Made by a program: the position numbers and the translations under genes. The notes beneath the pieces are model-generated. The model did no database searches. It was given only the letters and a program-made list of their open reading frames with translations, and was not told the origin of the DNA. From contig OU744721.1 in NCBI GenBank assembly GCA_916613615.1, positions 80,667,060 through 80,731,059 of the forward strand: a stretch of DNA of 64,000 nucleotides, written 5' to 3'. Each line of letters starts with the position of its first letter. Positions within the stretch are counted from its first letter, which is position 1. This DNA comes from Steromphala cineraria (lineage: Eukaryota; Mollusca; Gastropoda; Trochida; Trochidae). Positions 1 through 8,790 of the stretch are shown in pieces.

Positions 1-489
1 TCACTTTTAAGAAAGTCAAATTTGTTAAAACAGCAGTGCTTACATTGCCGAATTAATGAGTTTCGGCGAAAGAGTCAGCTCATGTTTTGCTATAAACCAG
101 TTTGATGAACATACTCAAATTTCGGTATTAAGATAATGCATGTCTACATCCGGAATACGACAAGTAATATATTTGTCTTCAAATTCAATTTGTAAGTGAA
201 TTTCATATATGTTTAAACGAATATTTAATTTTTTTTTGCATTGTATCACTTATAAAGTAATGCATGTAGTTAAAAGAGTGTTGATGCGTTTTATGTATAT
301 ATAACACACAAAAACGCTGGTATCGTTATGCATTTAAAGTAAAGAATGTCTTTCAAGTGACAAAGTTAGTTTCTGTTTGGTATTTTACTTTAAATCGCAG
401 TTATAAATGAATCGCCTATCGTGAAGATGAAAATACCCTGTAAAACTTGTTCTTACTATTCTGTTATAAAATCTATAAATATTATTTTT
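1..489. other. AT-rich non-coding left edge
   Basis: No reading frame, RNA gene or repeat could be supported here. The 3' end runs into a pyrimidine-rich tract and an AG at 490-491 that serves as the splice acceptor of the recombinase exon, so the last part is probably intron of that decayed gene. Confidence 0.4.
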
Positions 490-491
490 AG

Positions 492-756
492 GACCAAAAC
501 AGGTAAATGTCAAGCATTCTATCTGCGGCCACTTCAATACGCCAAGGACAACGTGTGGTTTGCCGATGCCGCTGTTGGTAAACAACCCCTCAGATCAACC
601 GTAGCGAAGCTCTGCAAGAAGGCAGGATGCGACGGGGTTTTTACCAACCATTCTCTGAGGGCAACGTAGGCAACAAGACTCTACGATTCTGGACTCGACG
701 AACAACTCATTGCTGAACGAACGGGTCACAGATCTCTCGCTATCAGGAGCTACAAG
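492..756 (+). pseudogene. Decayed exon of a Crypton-derived tyrosine recombinase (DUF3504-like)
   Basis: The translation carries the C-terminal catalytic signature of tyrosine recombinases as found in the Crypton-derived DUF3504 family: FTNHSLRAT (the HxxR box), then ERTGHRS (the second His box), then the candidate nucleophile tyrosine in RSYK. In Cryptons these residues cut and rejoin DNA; many animal DUF3504 proteins are domesticated copies of unknown role. The exon starts after a normal acceptor (AG at 490-491). It is broken twice: an in-frame TAG at 667-669, directly after NHSLRAT, and a lost 5' splice site, where AAG is followed by ATATGT instead of GTATGT at 757. Both look like single-base changes. 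The upstream part with the first catalytic Arg is not visible. Family assignment is confident; the claim that it is dead rests on the two lesions. Confidence 0.72.
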
Positions 757-1000
757 ATATGTTACAGATGCATTTTCAAGAGGTTTGCATAGTGTTCGAA
801 CTAATTACCATTAAAATCTTGCACTTTTAGTATGTGTTATGAAAATAAGCAGTGCGAAAAGTTAAAGTAACGATAATGTGAATGTTGAAACCTGTCTGTT
901 ATTATCTAAATATAAGTTGAAGTTATAAAACACGACGTAACAAAACATTGTGTATATTATGCATAAACATATTTTAAATATTTAAAACTCAATTTTATAG

Positions 1001-1221
1001 AGAACATCTTCGGAGATGGTGGATCGTGTAAGCGATGTGATCCGGGGGAAGACGTCGCGCGTGTCCGCCACAATGAGTGGGCCGGCCACCGCACCGAGCT
1101 CGAGACAACTACAGACACACCCTGTGCTTCGCCTGCTGTGAAGGCAACGTCGAGCGCGTCTTCAAACAGGAACATCAAACTTGATTTGGCCGATGGGACT
1201 GTTGTTTCACTCTCATTCTAA
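1001..1221 (+). pseudogene. Downstream (last) exon of the DUF3504-like recombinase gene
   Basis: After an acceptor (AG at 999-1000) a frame in phase with the previous exon continues as RTSSEMVDRVSDVIRGK, which fits the helical tail that follows the catalytic Tyr in DUF3504 proteins (SYK then RTS...). This frame stops at TGA 1139-1141. A second frame offset by two bases is open from 1003 to a TAA at 1219-1221 and ends LDLADGTVVSLSF, so a frameshift between about 1060 and 1140 is likely. GC content is much higher than in the surroundings, as expected for a former coding exon. The TAA overlaps an AATAAA, marking this as the last exon. Confidence 0.62.
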
Positions 1222-1226
1222 ATAAA
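1221..1226 (+). terminator. Poly(A) signal AATAAA of the recombinase gene
   Basis: An AATAAA hexamer overlaps the stop codon (TAAATAAA at 1219-1226) of the last exon. Placing the signal on the stop codon would give an extremely short 3' UTR. Confidence 0.5.
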
Positions 1227-1499
1227 ATTTTGAACAATTGTTTTGTCTTATTCTTATAGAGAAAATGGTTTTTATATGCAACAGTGGTTAATTGAAATGA
1301 AAATCTAAAGATTTGGTTGCGTTTGCGTGATCTGTTTAGAACAACTACACACACTACTATTGGAGGATGAACATTACATAGATACTAATGGAGGGCGAAG
1401 AGACAATATGTCAGCTATTGGAGGGAGCTAAACTATCGTATCATGAGGTGATGAAACTAATGTTTACACAACTTTGCTTTAAATATCACTATAAGACAT
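1227..1499. other. Non-coding spacer
   Basis: AT-rich sequence between the recombinase remnant and the CR1-like LINE. It has short near-repeats of a 'tattggagg' word at 1359-1425. No gene is seen. Confidence 0.3.
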
Positions 1500-2662
1500 A
1501 ATCTATCACGCCAAATTTCATTCCAGCGCAAAATATACTATTACGACTTATGTGATACAATCGGCTTAATAGACCATCTAAAAAATATTGATTGGAAATC
1601 TAAACTTACTGATCAATTCGTTAACTCAAATGTCAATAAGTTTACTAAACTTTTTTCCGAAGTTTGTGATAGATTTATTCCCAACAGGACAATTAACATT
1701 AGAGAAAACGATATACCATGGATGAATCATGATATTCGACGCCTTATCATTAAACGTAATCGTCAGCATAAAAGGGCAAAAAGAAGAAATACAGACGAAT
1801 GTTCCGCAAGTTACGTAACGATGTTGTTAATTCAATTAGAATGGCAAAAAGAAAATATGAAGCTAGATTGGAAGGAAAGATGAATTCGGAACTTGGTAAA
1901 ATGTATCTTCAAACATGTATTCAACTTCCTACTAGATAACAACTTATTATCAAGTCTCCAGTCAGGTTTCATACCAGGAAATTCGACGGTCAATCAACTC
2001 GTTTATCACAATAAGTAAGGAAGTCCGTGCTGTCTTCTGTGACATTAGCAAAGCTTTCGATAAGGTATGGCACAAAGGCCTCATTTGCAAACTTGAATCG
2101 TACGGAATACGAGGTAAATTATTAAATTGGTTTCAGAGCTATCTAGAAAACCGAGTGCAACGAGTTGTAATAAATGGGTCTAAATCTGATTGCCGATATG
2201 TTTCTGCCGGAGTACCCCAGGGATCTGTTCTCGGCCCCCTACCATTTATAATTTATATAGATGACATCGTTAATGACATTGAGAGCCATATTCGACTTTT
2301 CGTAGACGACACATCACCATATCATTGTTGAAAATCCAAATAAAGCTGCCCAAGTTCTGAACACTGATCTCAAGAGAATAAACGATTGGGCAGAATCCTG
2401 GCACGTTCCCTTTAATCCAACCAGGACTGAGTCAATGATATTCTCCCGTAAATTAAATAAGGATTCTCGTGAACGATACAGTCATTAAAGAAGTTAACAG
2501 TCACAAACATTTAGGTTTAACTATGCAAGCTAACTGTAATTGGCAAGAACATATCAAAGAGATTGTTATGAAAGTGTCACCAATGATAAACTACCTAAGA
2601 AGTTTGAAATATAAACTATCTAGAAATACATTACAAACAATGTTTTGACATTTTATTTTGCC
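1500..2662 (+). mobile_element. CR1/Jockey-like LINE, 5' part (decayed), interrupted by a later LINE
   Basis: In pieces across frames this translates to the linker between endonuclease and reverse transcriptase (IPWMNHDIRRLIIKRNRQHK near 1710-1775) and to the core of a non-LTR reverse transcriptase: SGFIPGNSTVNQL, then VFCDISKAFDKVWHKGL (motif A), LLNWFQSYLENRVQRVV, GVPQGSVLGPL (motif B), the catalytic box as FVDDTS (motif C, normally FADDTS), and SHKHLGLTMQANCNW further on. This pattern is typical of CR1/Jockey-type LINEs, which copy their RNA into nicked target DNA. A deletion joins the linker directly to the middle of the RT (about 1930). There are several frameshifts and stops, so it is dead. 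The RT reading resumes at 8594, beyond the nested element. Confidence 0.82.
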
Positions 2663-2676
2663 TCAATTTGATTATT
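2663..2676. repeat. Target-site duplication, left copy (TCAATTTGATTATT)
   Basis: A 14-bp match to 8580-8593 flanks the minus-strand LINE. Inside the older CR1-like LINE it encodes the QFDY of a 'xQFDYxxVIWDN' stretch, which becomes continuous again when one copy and the insert are removed. Confidence 0.9.
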
Positions 2677-2702
2677 TTTTTTTTTTTTTTTTCCTTTTTA
2701 TT
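2677..2702 (-). terminator. Poly(A) tail and poly(A) signal of the LINE
   Basis: A homopolymer T run (through 2692) on the + strand is the A tail of the minus-strand element. TTTATT at 2697-2702 is the AATAAA signal on the minus strand, immediately before the tail. Confidence 0.75.
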
Positions 2703-3008
2703 TCCCACATTTTCAAGTTGCTTACAATTCATGTCATACATAGGTACAGGCTCCACAATTCCACATGAAGTATCTTCAGTTCATTATTAACAGTTATTAT
2801 AAACAGGGTGAGGAAAACAATTGTATAATATATTTGTATCAATTATTCACATTTTCAATTCAAGACATTAAAGTTGATACTATTGTAATTGCACACATCA
2901 CTATGTTTCATTTTTTATCTACCATGACAAGTTCTAATATGTAATCTTTTTTATATTATCTTAGTATTATTCTTTAATAATACTATGAACAGATCTATAC
3001 TATGAACA

Positions 3009-6000
3009 TCACTTATTGAAAAGATTATGGAAAGTTGACCAAAATGAGAAGAATTTGGCATAATTGCAATTTGAGAAATCAATTGTTTTGGAAGTTTGGT
3101 AATATCTAAGGATTTCTTTCTGAAGGGCTTTGAAATATAAACATTTCTTAATTTTGCTTGAATTATAAATGTATTGTTTTGCAACCATAGCAACAGCATT
3201 TAATGGATTATTATTTGCCCCTTTAAATCCAAAAAGAATATTTTCATTTGTGAAAACAATTTCTCCTTCTGCTACTGTACAGAGCCATTCTGCCAAGTTG
3301 TTCCATAGTTCAATTACATGTTTGCACTCACATAATAGATGTACAATATTTTCATTTTCCTCCTCACAAAAGAAACAAAGAGGGGATTCACAGTATCCAA
3401 TCTTGTACAAATAGTTTCTTGTAGCCAGTATATTGTGCAATATTTTAAATTGCAACCATTTTAAATTTACATGAACTTTACATCTATATGCCATTAAATT
3501 GTAGTTACTTTTTTCTCTGGTATAGTTCTCTTTAAAGATAGTCATCCATCTCTGAGAGCTTGCTGTTTGTATATCTCTTGCATTTAATAAACTTTTATAA
3601 AAATATTTGCATCCCTTTTGCTTACTGTATAATATGCTTCTATTGAAAGGTAGAATTGGACCACAGATCTTAACAATCTTCCCTTTTACAGTTGATTTTA
3701 AAAACATTTTAATTGCATTTCTCATTGAAAGAAACGTTAAAAAGTTCATATCCAAATCATAAAGAGCACGAAATTCTTCAAAGTTAAACATTTCTCCATT
3801 TTCCTTCACAAAATCATTAATATACCAAATACCTTTATTTTGACATATTTTGTTGGCTAAGTATTTATTGTCTACAGATACATTATAATTATACCATACT
3901 GATTGGGTCATACAGTCTGTGGCATCCTTACTAGCAGAGTCATAAGTCTTAAGAAAGTATGTCCATGCACATAAAACATCTTTCCAAAACACATTTCTGA
4001 CAAATGGAATAATATGTCTATTTATATAAGTTGAATCTGCATAAAATATCCTTTCAATATTAGGAATGCAGTGTGATGAATGAACATACCATTTTACCTT
4101 ATTCTGTATTCTTTTAACCCAAGATAATTTCTGTGCTAATATTACACATCTGATATTGGGAACACTTATGCCTCCATATTTGGGTGGAAAAGTCATAACT
4201 TCCCTTTTTACTTTATCTTTTTTACCTTGCCATATAAATTCAAAGCTCTTTTTCTGAAATTCTTCTATTGTCTTATCTGGTGGATTTGGCAGAGCAGCAA
4301 AAAGATGATTAAGTTTAGGTAAAAGCAGTGATTTTAATACAACGTTTCGACCCATAGGAGTTAATGTTCTCATTGACCATATGTTCATTTCATTTCTAAT
4401 TCTTTCTAATTTTTCATTAAAATTCATATCAACAATCTTATCTAACTCAACATCAAAGTCAATTCCTAGCAGTTTAAAATTAGATTGTGACCAGTCAAAG
4501 TGTATATCTTTACATAGTTTGTATCGAGATCGTTTTTTAGAACCAATCCATATCAATCTAGTCTTCTCTGTATTTACCTTTAATCCTGAGAACCTGGCAA
4601 AACTGTTCAAAAGATTAACAACACTGTACAAACATCTTTCAGATCCGTCTAATGTTAAAGTTGTATCGTCAGCAAATTGTGACAAAATGTGTTCAATACT
4701 GCCCATTTTTATTCCCTTTATATTTTTGTTGTTTCTTATTTGTATTGCCAATATTTCAGCACATAAAATAAAAATAAGTGGCGACACTGGATCCCCCTGA
4801 CGGCAGCCCCTACTCACTGAGAAAAAAGAGCTTGCAAAACCGTTTACCAGTACACTTGATTCTATTCTATTGAAAAAAAGTTTAATCCAAGCCTGAATGT
4901 TTGGTCCAAAATTGAAAAAATTTAATACCTTGATCATGAAATCTCTATCTACAGAATCAAATGCTTTTTCGAAGTCAATAAGTAATAACAAACCAGGAAT
5001 TTGAAAAGTTTCTGTATAATCCATCAGGTCATATATTAACCTTGTCACTTCTCCAATATATCTTCCTGGAACAAATCCCTTTTGATCTTCATTAATTATT
5101 GTAGGGAGGACTTGTTTGATTCTATTAGCAATAACTGCTGATGCAAGCTTATATGATGTGTTAAGAAGTGAGATGGGCCTCCAATTTTTCAATAATGATT
5201 TTGCTTTATTAGTTTTTGGAAGGCATGTAATTAAACCTTGTCTTTGAGTAATAGACATTAATCCGTTGTGATATCCAAATTTCAAAGATTTAATAAGATA
5301 TTTATTTAAGTCTTTCCAAAAAAATTTAAGAAACTCTGAAGTAAATCCATCAGGTCCTGGGCTTTTGTCATTTTTCATTTTCTTTAGAGCCATAAGAATT
5401 TCATCATAGCTTATTTCTCCTTCCAGTTGGTTGGATTCATCATCATTAAGTTTAGGTACATCAATGTTCTCTAAAAGTATCTCAAGATCAATATTTGCAC
5501 ATTCCTCTGCAGTATACAACTTTTTATAGTATGATTTGGTTTCTTCTAGTATGCTAGTTTGGCCAGTAATCTTTTCCCCATTTTTACCTTCTAATTCTGT
5601 CATTGATTTATTCAGAAAGTTCCTATGTTCAAGTTTCAAAAAATATTTACTTGGTTTTTCTCCCTGTTCTGCCCATTTAGCTCTTGATCTTACAAATGCA
5701 CCTTGTGTTTCTATTCTATGAATCTCATCTATTTCTGTTTTGATGTTGTCAATATCCTTTAAGAGCAATTCTTTCTTTTCTTGATGTTCTTCCTGGTCAA
5801 GGCTTACTTCTAATTGTTCTAGTTGATCAAATAGGTTTTCTTTCTTTTCTACTTGTTTTTTCTTTTTAGTTGATGAATAATAAATAGTCATACCTCTGAT
5901 TTCCAATAATATCATCTCCCATAACATTTGAGGATCAATTAGATATTCATCATTATCATCTACAGGGTTTGGATTTATATATTTATTCAAAGTATCAACT

Positions 6001-6824
6001 ATTGTTTGTTTTACATTCTCCACATACTCCTTATCGTGAAGCAATGAATTATTAAATTTCCAAAAACCCTTGCCCCTTTGTAGTTCAGTATGCGATATAG
6101 TAAGAGAAATAATGGAATGATCAGAGTTAATACTTGGGATTATATCAGCATCGCATATAGAATTCATAAGACTATGTGACACAAGAAAATAATCTAAACG
6201 AGCTTGTTTAATAGGGGTTGGCTGCCGCCAGGTAAATCTTCTCTCCAATGGATGTAATTCTCTCCAAGCATCTTTTAAGTCTAGTACTTCGATATTGTCT
6301 AATAATGCCTGTCTAGCTTTTGGATTATTCACATGTTTATAATTATAAGTGTCTTGTTTGCTATCAAAAACTAAATTGAAATCACCACAAATTATTGTCT
6401 TATCACCATCAAGTTCTTCCACTTTCTTTATTATATTGTCATAGAATTCTGGTTCATCTCTGTTTGGCCCATATACATTCATGAGAGTATAAATGTATTT
6501 TTGTATCTTTACATTCATGCCCACATAGTTTCCATTTTCTGAATCCTTAATTACTTTGCACACTTCAAACTCAAAATTATTACTGAAAAAAATTGCAGTT
6601 CCCCTTGCGTTACTTCTAAAAGGGCTTATATAACATTCTTTGTAACCCCATTGTTGTTTAATAATTTGTTCCTCATCTGCAGTAAAGTGAACATCTTGAA
6701 GGCAAAATATTTGGGCTTTTTTCTTTCTCAAGAATCTAAACACTTGTTTCCTTTTGAAGGTTGAACCTAATCCCCTACAATTCATTGATAGAACTTTAAA
6801 TTTCCCTTGCTTATCCATACTCAA
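3009..6824 (-). CDS. LINE ORF2: APE-type endonuclease plus reverse transcriptase
   Basis: The 1271-residue open frame is long enough for a complete L1-clade ORF2 protein. Residues about 8-245 form an apurinic-type endonuclease: SMNCRGLGS, CLQDVH (usual LQETH with Asp for Glu), MNVYGPN, CGDFN, RLDYFLVS and NSDHSII. A charged linker follows (about 290-420). The reverse transcriptase spans about 470-760, with KSPGPDGFTSEF, NWRPISLLN, LLLIDFEKAFDSVDRDF (motif A), RGCRQGDPVSPLIF (motif B) and QFADDTTLTLDGS (motif C, catalytic FADD). The tail holds a Cys-rich CxxC...H...C cluster (PLCFFCEEENENIVHLLCEC). It would nick target DNA and copy the element RNA there. No stop or frameshift was seen. The start was taken as the Met just upstream of the endonuclease; the neighbouring frame 6811-7170 ends 14 bases inside it. 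Confidence 0.93.
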   Translation of the reverse strand: MSMDKQGKFKVLSMNCRGLGSTFKRKQVFRFLRKKKAQIFCLQDVHFTADEEQIIKQQWGYKECYISPFRSNARGTAIFFSNNFEFEVCKVIKDSENGNYVGMNVKIQKYIYTLMNVYGPNRDEPEFYDNIIKKVEELDGDKTIICGDFNLVFDSKQDTYNYKHVNNPKARQALLDNIEVLDLKDAWRELHPLERRFTWRQPTPIKQARLDYFLVSHSLMNSICDADIIPSINSDHSIISLTISHTELQRGKGFWKFNNSLLHDKEYVENVKQTIVDTLNKYINPNPVDDNDEYLIDPQMLWEMILLEIRGMTIYYSSTKKKKQVEKKENLFDQLEQLEVSLDQEEHQEKKELLLKDIDNIKTEIDEIHRIETQGAFVRSRAKWAEQGEKPSKYFLKLEHRNFLNKSMTELEGKNGEKITGQTSILEETKSYYKKLYTAEECANIDLEILLENIDVPKLNDDESNQLEGEISYDEILMALKKMKNDKSPGPDGFTSEFLKFFWKDLNKYLIKSLKFGYHNGLMSITQRQGLITCLPKTNKAKSLLKNWRPISLLNTSYKLASAVIANRIKQVLPTIINEDQKGFVPGRYIGEVTRLIYDLMDYTETFQIPGLLLLIDFEKAFDSVDRDFMIKVLNFFNFGPNIQAWIKLFFNRIESSVLVNGFASSFFSVSRGCRQGDPVSPLIFILCAEILAIQIRNNKNIKGIKMGSIEHILSQFADDTTLTLDGSERCLYSVVNLLNSFARFSGLKVNTEKTRLIWIGSKKRSRYKLCKDIHFDWSQSNFKLLGIDFDVELDKIVDMNFNEKLERIRNEMNIWSMRTLTPMGRNVVLKSLLLPKLNHLFAALPNPPDKTIEEFQKKSFEFIWQGKKDKVKREVMTFPPKYGGISVPNIRCVILAQKLSWVKRIQNKVKWYVHSSHCIPNIERIFYADSTYINRHIIPFVRNVFWKDVLCAWTYFLKTYDSASKDATDCMTQSVWYNYNVSVDNKYLANKICQNKGIWYINDFVKENGEMFNFEEFRALYDLDMNFLTFLSMRNAIKMFLKSTVKGKIVKICGPILPFNRSILYSKQKGCKYFYKSLLNARDIQTASSQRWMTIFKENYTREKSNYNLMAYRCKVHVNLKWLQFKILHNILATRNYLYKIGYCESPLCFFCEEENENIVHLLCECKHVIELWNNLAEWLCTVAEGEIVFTNENILFGFKGANNNPLNAVAMVAKQYIYNSSKIKKCLYFKALQKEILRYYQTSKTIDFSNCNYAKFFSFWSTFHNLFNK

Positions 6825-7170
6825 AGATTAGTGTTATAATATGACAAATGATTGTGGATAACCTATACAAAAAGAAAAGTACATATATCACAATGTAAGA
6901 TGAAGCAATCTTCACTTGTTGGGAATTTTTCTCAAAAATGTAAACAAAAAAGATTATAAAGAATAGTATCATGTAGATGACTTCCACGGTTGAGAAAACT
7001 CTTATGAATCTTACATGAAAGTATAAACTCCTATAGTGCCTTTTCTGCACCAGAAAATATATTCCATATAAAACATACAAGCACAAATATATCAACATAA
7101 GTATAGTAATCTTACATGAGATTAATAAATGATATACACAATCTGGTGTCTTGCGAAGTTTACAAGTCAT
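6811..7170 (-). CDS. Hypothetical hydrophobic ORF between LINE ORF1 and ORF2
   Basis: A 119-codon frame lies in the inter-ORF stretch and its stop overlaps the start of ORF2 by 14 bases. The product has about three strongly hydrophobic segments (near residues 17-42, 64-82 and 90-116) that could span a membrane, with a basic start (MTCKLRKTPD). I recognise no family. The stop/start overlap would suit termination-reinitiation of ORF2, but L1-type elements do not usually carry a membrane protein. AT-rich DNA also readily yields hydrophobic chance frames, so this may well not be translated. Confidence 0.25.
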   Translation of the reverse strand: MTCKLRKTPDCVYHLLISCKITILMLIYLCLYVLYGIYFLVQKRHYRSLYFHVRFIRVFSTVEVIYMILFFIIFFVYIFEKNSQQVKIASSYIVIYVLFFLYRLSTIICHIITLIFEYG

Positions 7171-7670
7171 TTTTTCACACGTCTCTTATAGTATGCTGAT
7201 AAGTCAAGATAACATATCTAGTCCAATTTCTTCTGTTTGGAAGAACCAAATGTCAGTTTGTATGGCACATGTTTTGTGATTAAATAGTAATACACACTGT
7301 TCATAAACATGCCGTACTTAAATGAAATTGTTCCTTATCTTTCATAAATTATCTACTCACGTTATGTATCCTTTGGTGAATCCATGAATATTATATGAAC
7401 ACAAACAAAACAAACGCACGCACTCAAGCTAAAAATGAACGTCCTTGACCTTATCCAGAAACTCCACACCGCGCTCTCGATATCGTCCTTGACTCCTTGG
7501 TAATATAATAAAATACGGTGAAACTCTTCACATCACAGAACGAAAGCGAGTCCTACATACTGTAAATAAACAAAGTAAGGTAATATTTATAAACTTCACA
7601 TTAACAAGTTGTGTTGCTGCATCATTCCTCGGTTTTATCACTGTTTATATGAAGCTTTTTGGAATTGGTG

Positions 7671-8493
7671 TCAGTTTATTTCCTCATTCAACCCAATATT
7701 CTGCCATTGACAGGTAGCATCCTTCCGATATTGCAGAGTGATTTCTATCCCTCTCTCCATTATCCGCGTGTGGAATCCTTTGGTTTTCCTCAGGTCATAG
7801 GCGAAAGATTCCAGTTTTCCCCGGTATTTCTTCAAGTCGACAGGGAGGTCCGTCTTAATTCTTATTTTCTTCTCTCGGAGCACTTTAGTGTTCTTTCTAG
7901 CTGCGATCTCCACCGCCTGTTTGTCTAGATTTGAGACAAATTTCACCACAACTGGCCGAGGTTTGGCCGCACGAGGTAGTCTATGGATGTTAACAAAGTT
8001 TATCTCCCCAGTACCCCCGACTCCAAGCTCTGTAAACAGCTTTCTACATTCAGTTTCTGGTTCTTCGTTTTCTGGTATGCCATAGAAGAGAAGGTTGTTT
8101 TTCCTTGAGTACATTTCTTGTATCATAATTTTTCTCTCGAATTCTTGTTTTTGTTTGAGCATCTCATCACGAAGTTTTCTAATTCCCTCCCGATTTTCGT
8201 TTATGTCTGCAGCGTTGAATTCCACGCTTTCCAAAGTTTTCTCAATTTTGTCATTAAGAACTTTTATTTCTTCCTTGACGATAACTTTGTACTCTTCCAT
8301 ATTTTCCTTCAAAACTTTAGTAATAAAAGCTCTCGTCGGTGTCGGTAATGGCCGCCTCCATGCTGTTTTCTTTTGAATTTTTTTCTTCTTGATTTTTATC
8401 TTTATTTGGCGTTATTTGGCTAGGATTTTGGTTTCCTCCTTTCTTTTGACTACTTAATTTGTTTTCTGATTTGCTTCTGGTTGACGTTGCCAT
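7671..8493 (-). CDS. LINE ORF1 (RNA-binding chaperone-like), broken near the N-terminus
   Basis: The continuous frame from about 8312 down to 7671 gives 213 residues in L1 ORF1p order: a coiled-coil stretch (IEKTLESVEFNAADINENRE through KQKQEFERK), an RRM-like core (NNLLFYGIPE, then NIHRLPRAAKPRPVVVKF) and a basic C-terminal domain (LREKKIRIKTDLPVDLKKYR). ORF1p coats the LINE RNA as a trimer. The expected initiator ATG is at 8493-8491 and opens a basic, Ser/Gln/Asn-rich leader (MATSTRSKSENKLSSQKKGG), but that frame ends at a TAA near 8325. The main domain is in the +1 frame. A one-base indel, perhaps in an A run near 8376, would explain this. As it stands the protein would lack its leader or not be made. 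Confidence 0.75.
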
Positions 8494-8579
8494 TTATTTT
8501 TCATAGGATTAGACTGGATTTGAGAGGAGCGAGTTTTCGCACGTCTTGCTCACATGCGCGTCACACCGGAAGTCTCTAG
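8494..8579 (-). promoter_or_regulatory. Putative internal promoter / 5' UTR of the LINE
   Basis: The first 60 bases of the element (minus strand) are CpG-rich against an AT-rich background. They contain ACTTCCGG (ETS-type core), TGACG (CRE half site) and GCGCATG (NRF1-like half site). No TATA box is present. Such clusters are common in TATA-less promoters, and LINEs carry their promoter inside the transcript start. The role is inferred from motifs only. Confidence 0.4.
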
Positions 8580-8593
8580 TCAATTTGATTATT
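8580..8593. repeat. Target-site duplication, right copy
   Basis: Identical to 2663-2676. It marks the 5' end of the minus-strand LINE. Confidence 0.9.
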
Positions 8594-8790
8594 GTTCAGT
8601 CATCTGGGACAACTGCACTCAAGACCAGGCTATGATTTTGGAAAACTTGGAAAATCTGGAAACTGGAAATCAAGGCTCTAGAACCTCTCAAATAAACCAT
8701 AGCCGTCTGAGACTCCAATGCTCAAATCTAAGCTCCCACAGGTTCCTAAGGCATATCTCCCAAACCCCCGAATGTTCATGCGGTCACTAT
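8594..8790 (+). mobile_element. CR1/Jockey-like LINE, 3' remnant
   Basis: Together with the duplicated bases this translates as QFDYCSVIWDNCTQ then ILENLE, the thumb-region signature (xxYGxVIWDNCTQxxxxxLEKIQ) of CR1/Jockey-type LINEs, and it continues the reading left at 2662. After about 30 codons the frame degrades. The end of the LINE is not sharp; homology to repeat copy B starts at about 8790. Confidence 0.7.

Larger units (their letters stand above)
2677..8579 (-). mobile_element. Near full-length L1/Tx1-like non-LTR retrotransposon
   Basis: A 5.9-kb element read on the minus strand: short 5' UTR (8494-8579), ORF1 (8493-7671), an unusually long 846-bp inter-ORF stretch, ORF2 (6824-3009), a 3' UTR of about 300 bp with an AATAAA signal (2697-2702 on the minus strand), and a poly(A) tail seen as an 18-T run at 2675-2692. 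It is bounded by a 14-bp target-site duplication (2663-2676 and 8580-8593). The complete 5' end, perfect duplication and long intact ORF2 point to a young insertion. It sits in the antiparallel orientation inside an older, decayed CR1-like LINE. Confidence 0.9.

Noticed and set aside
957..1178. Minus-strand 73-codon frame over the recombinase exon
   Set aside because: Shadow of the GC-rich plus-strand exon, which has matching splice and poly(A) signals.
3169..5721. Plus-strand frames inside the LINE (for example 4381-4800, 139 codons)
   Set aside because: They are antisense shadows of ORF2, which has clear endonuclease and RT motifs on the minus strand.
8376..8400. Programmed -1 frameshift at an A-run in LINE ORF1
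   Set aside because: The heptamer context would allow a -1 slip, but the main domain lies in the +1 frame, so the direction is wrong. A simple indel is more likely.
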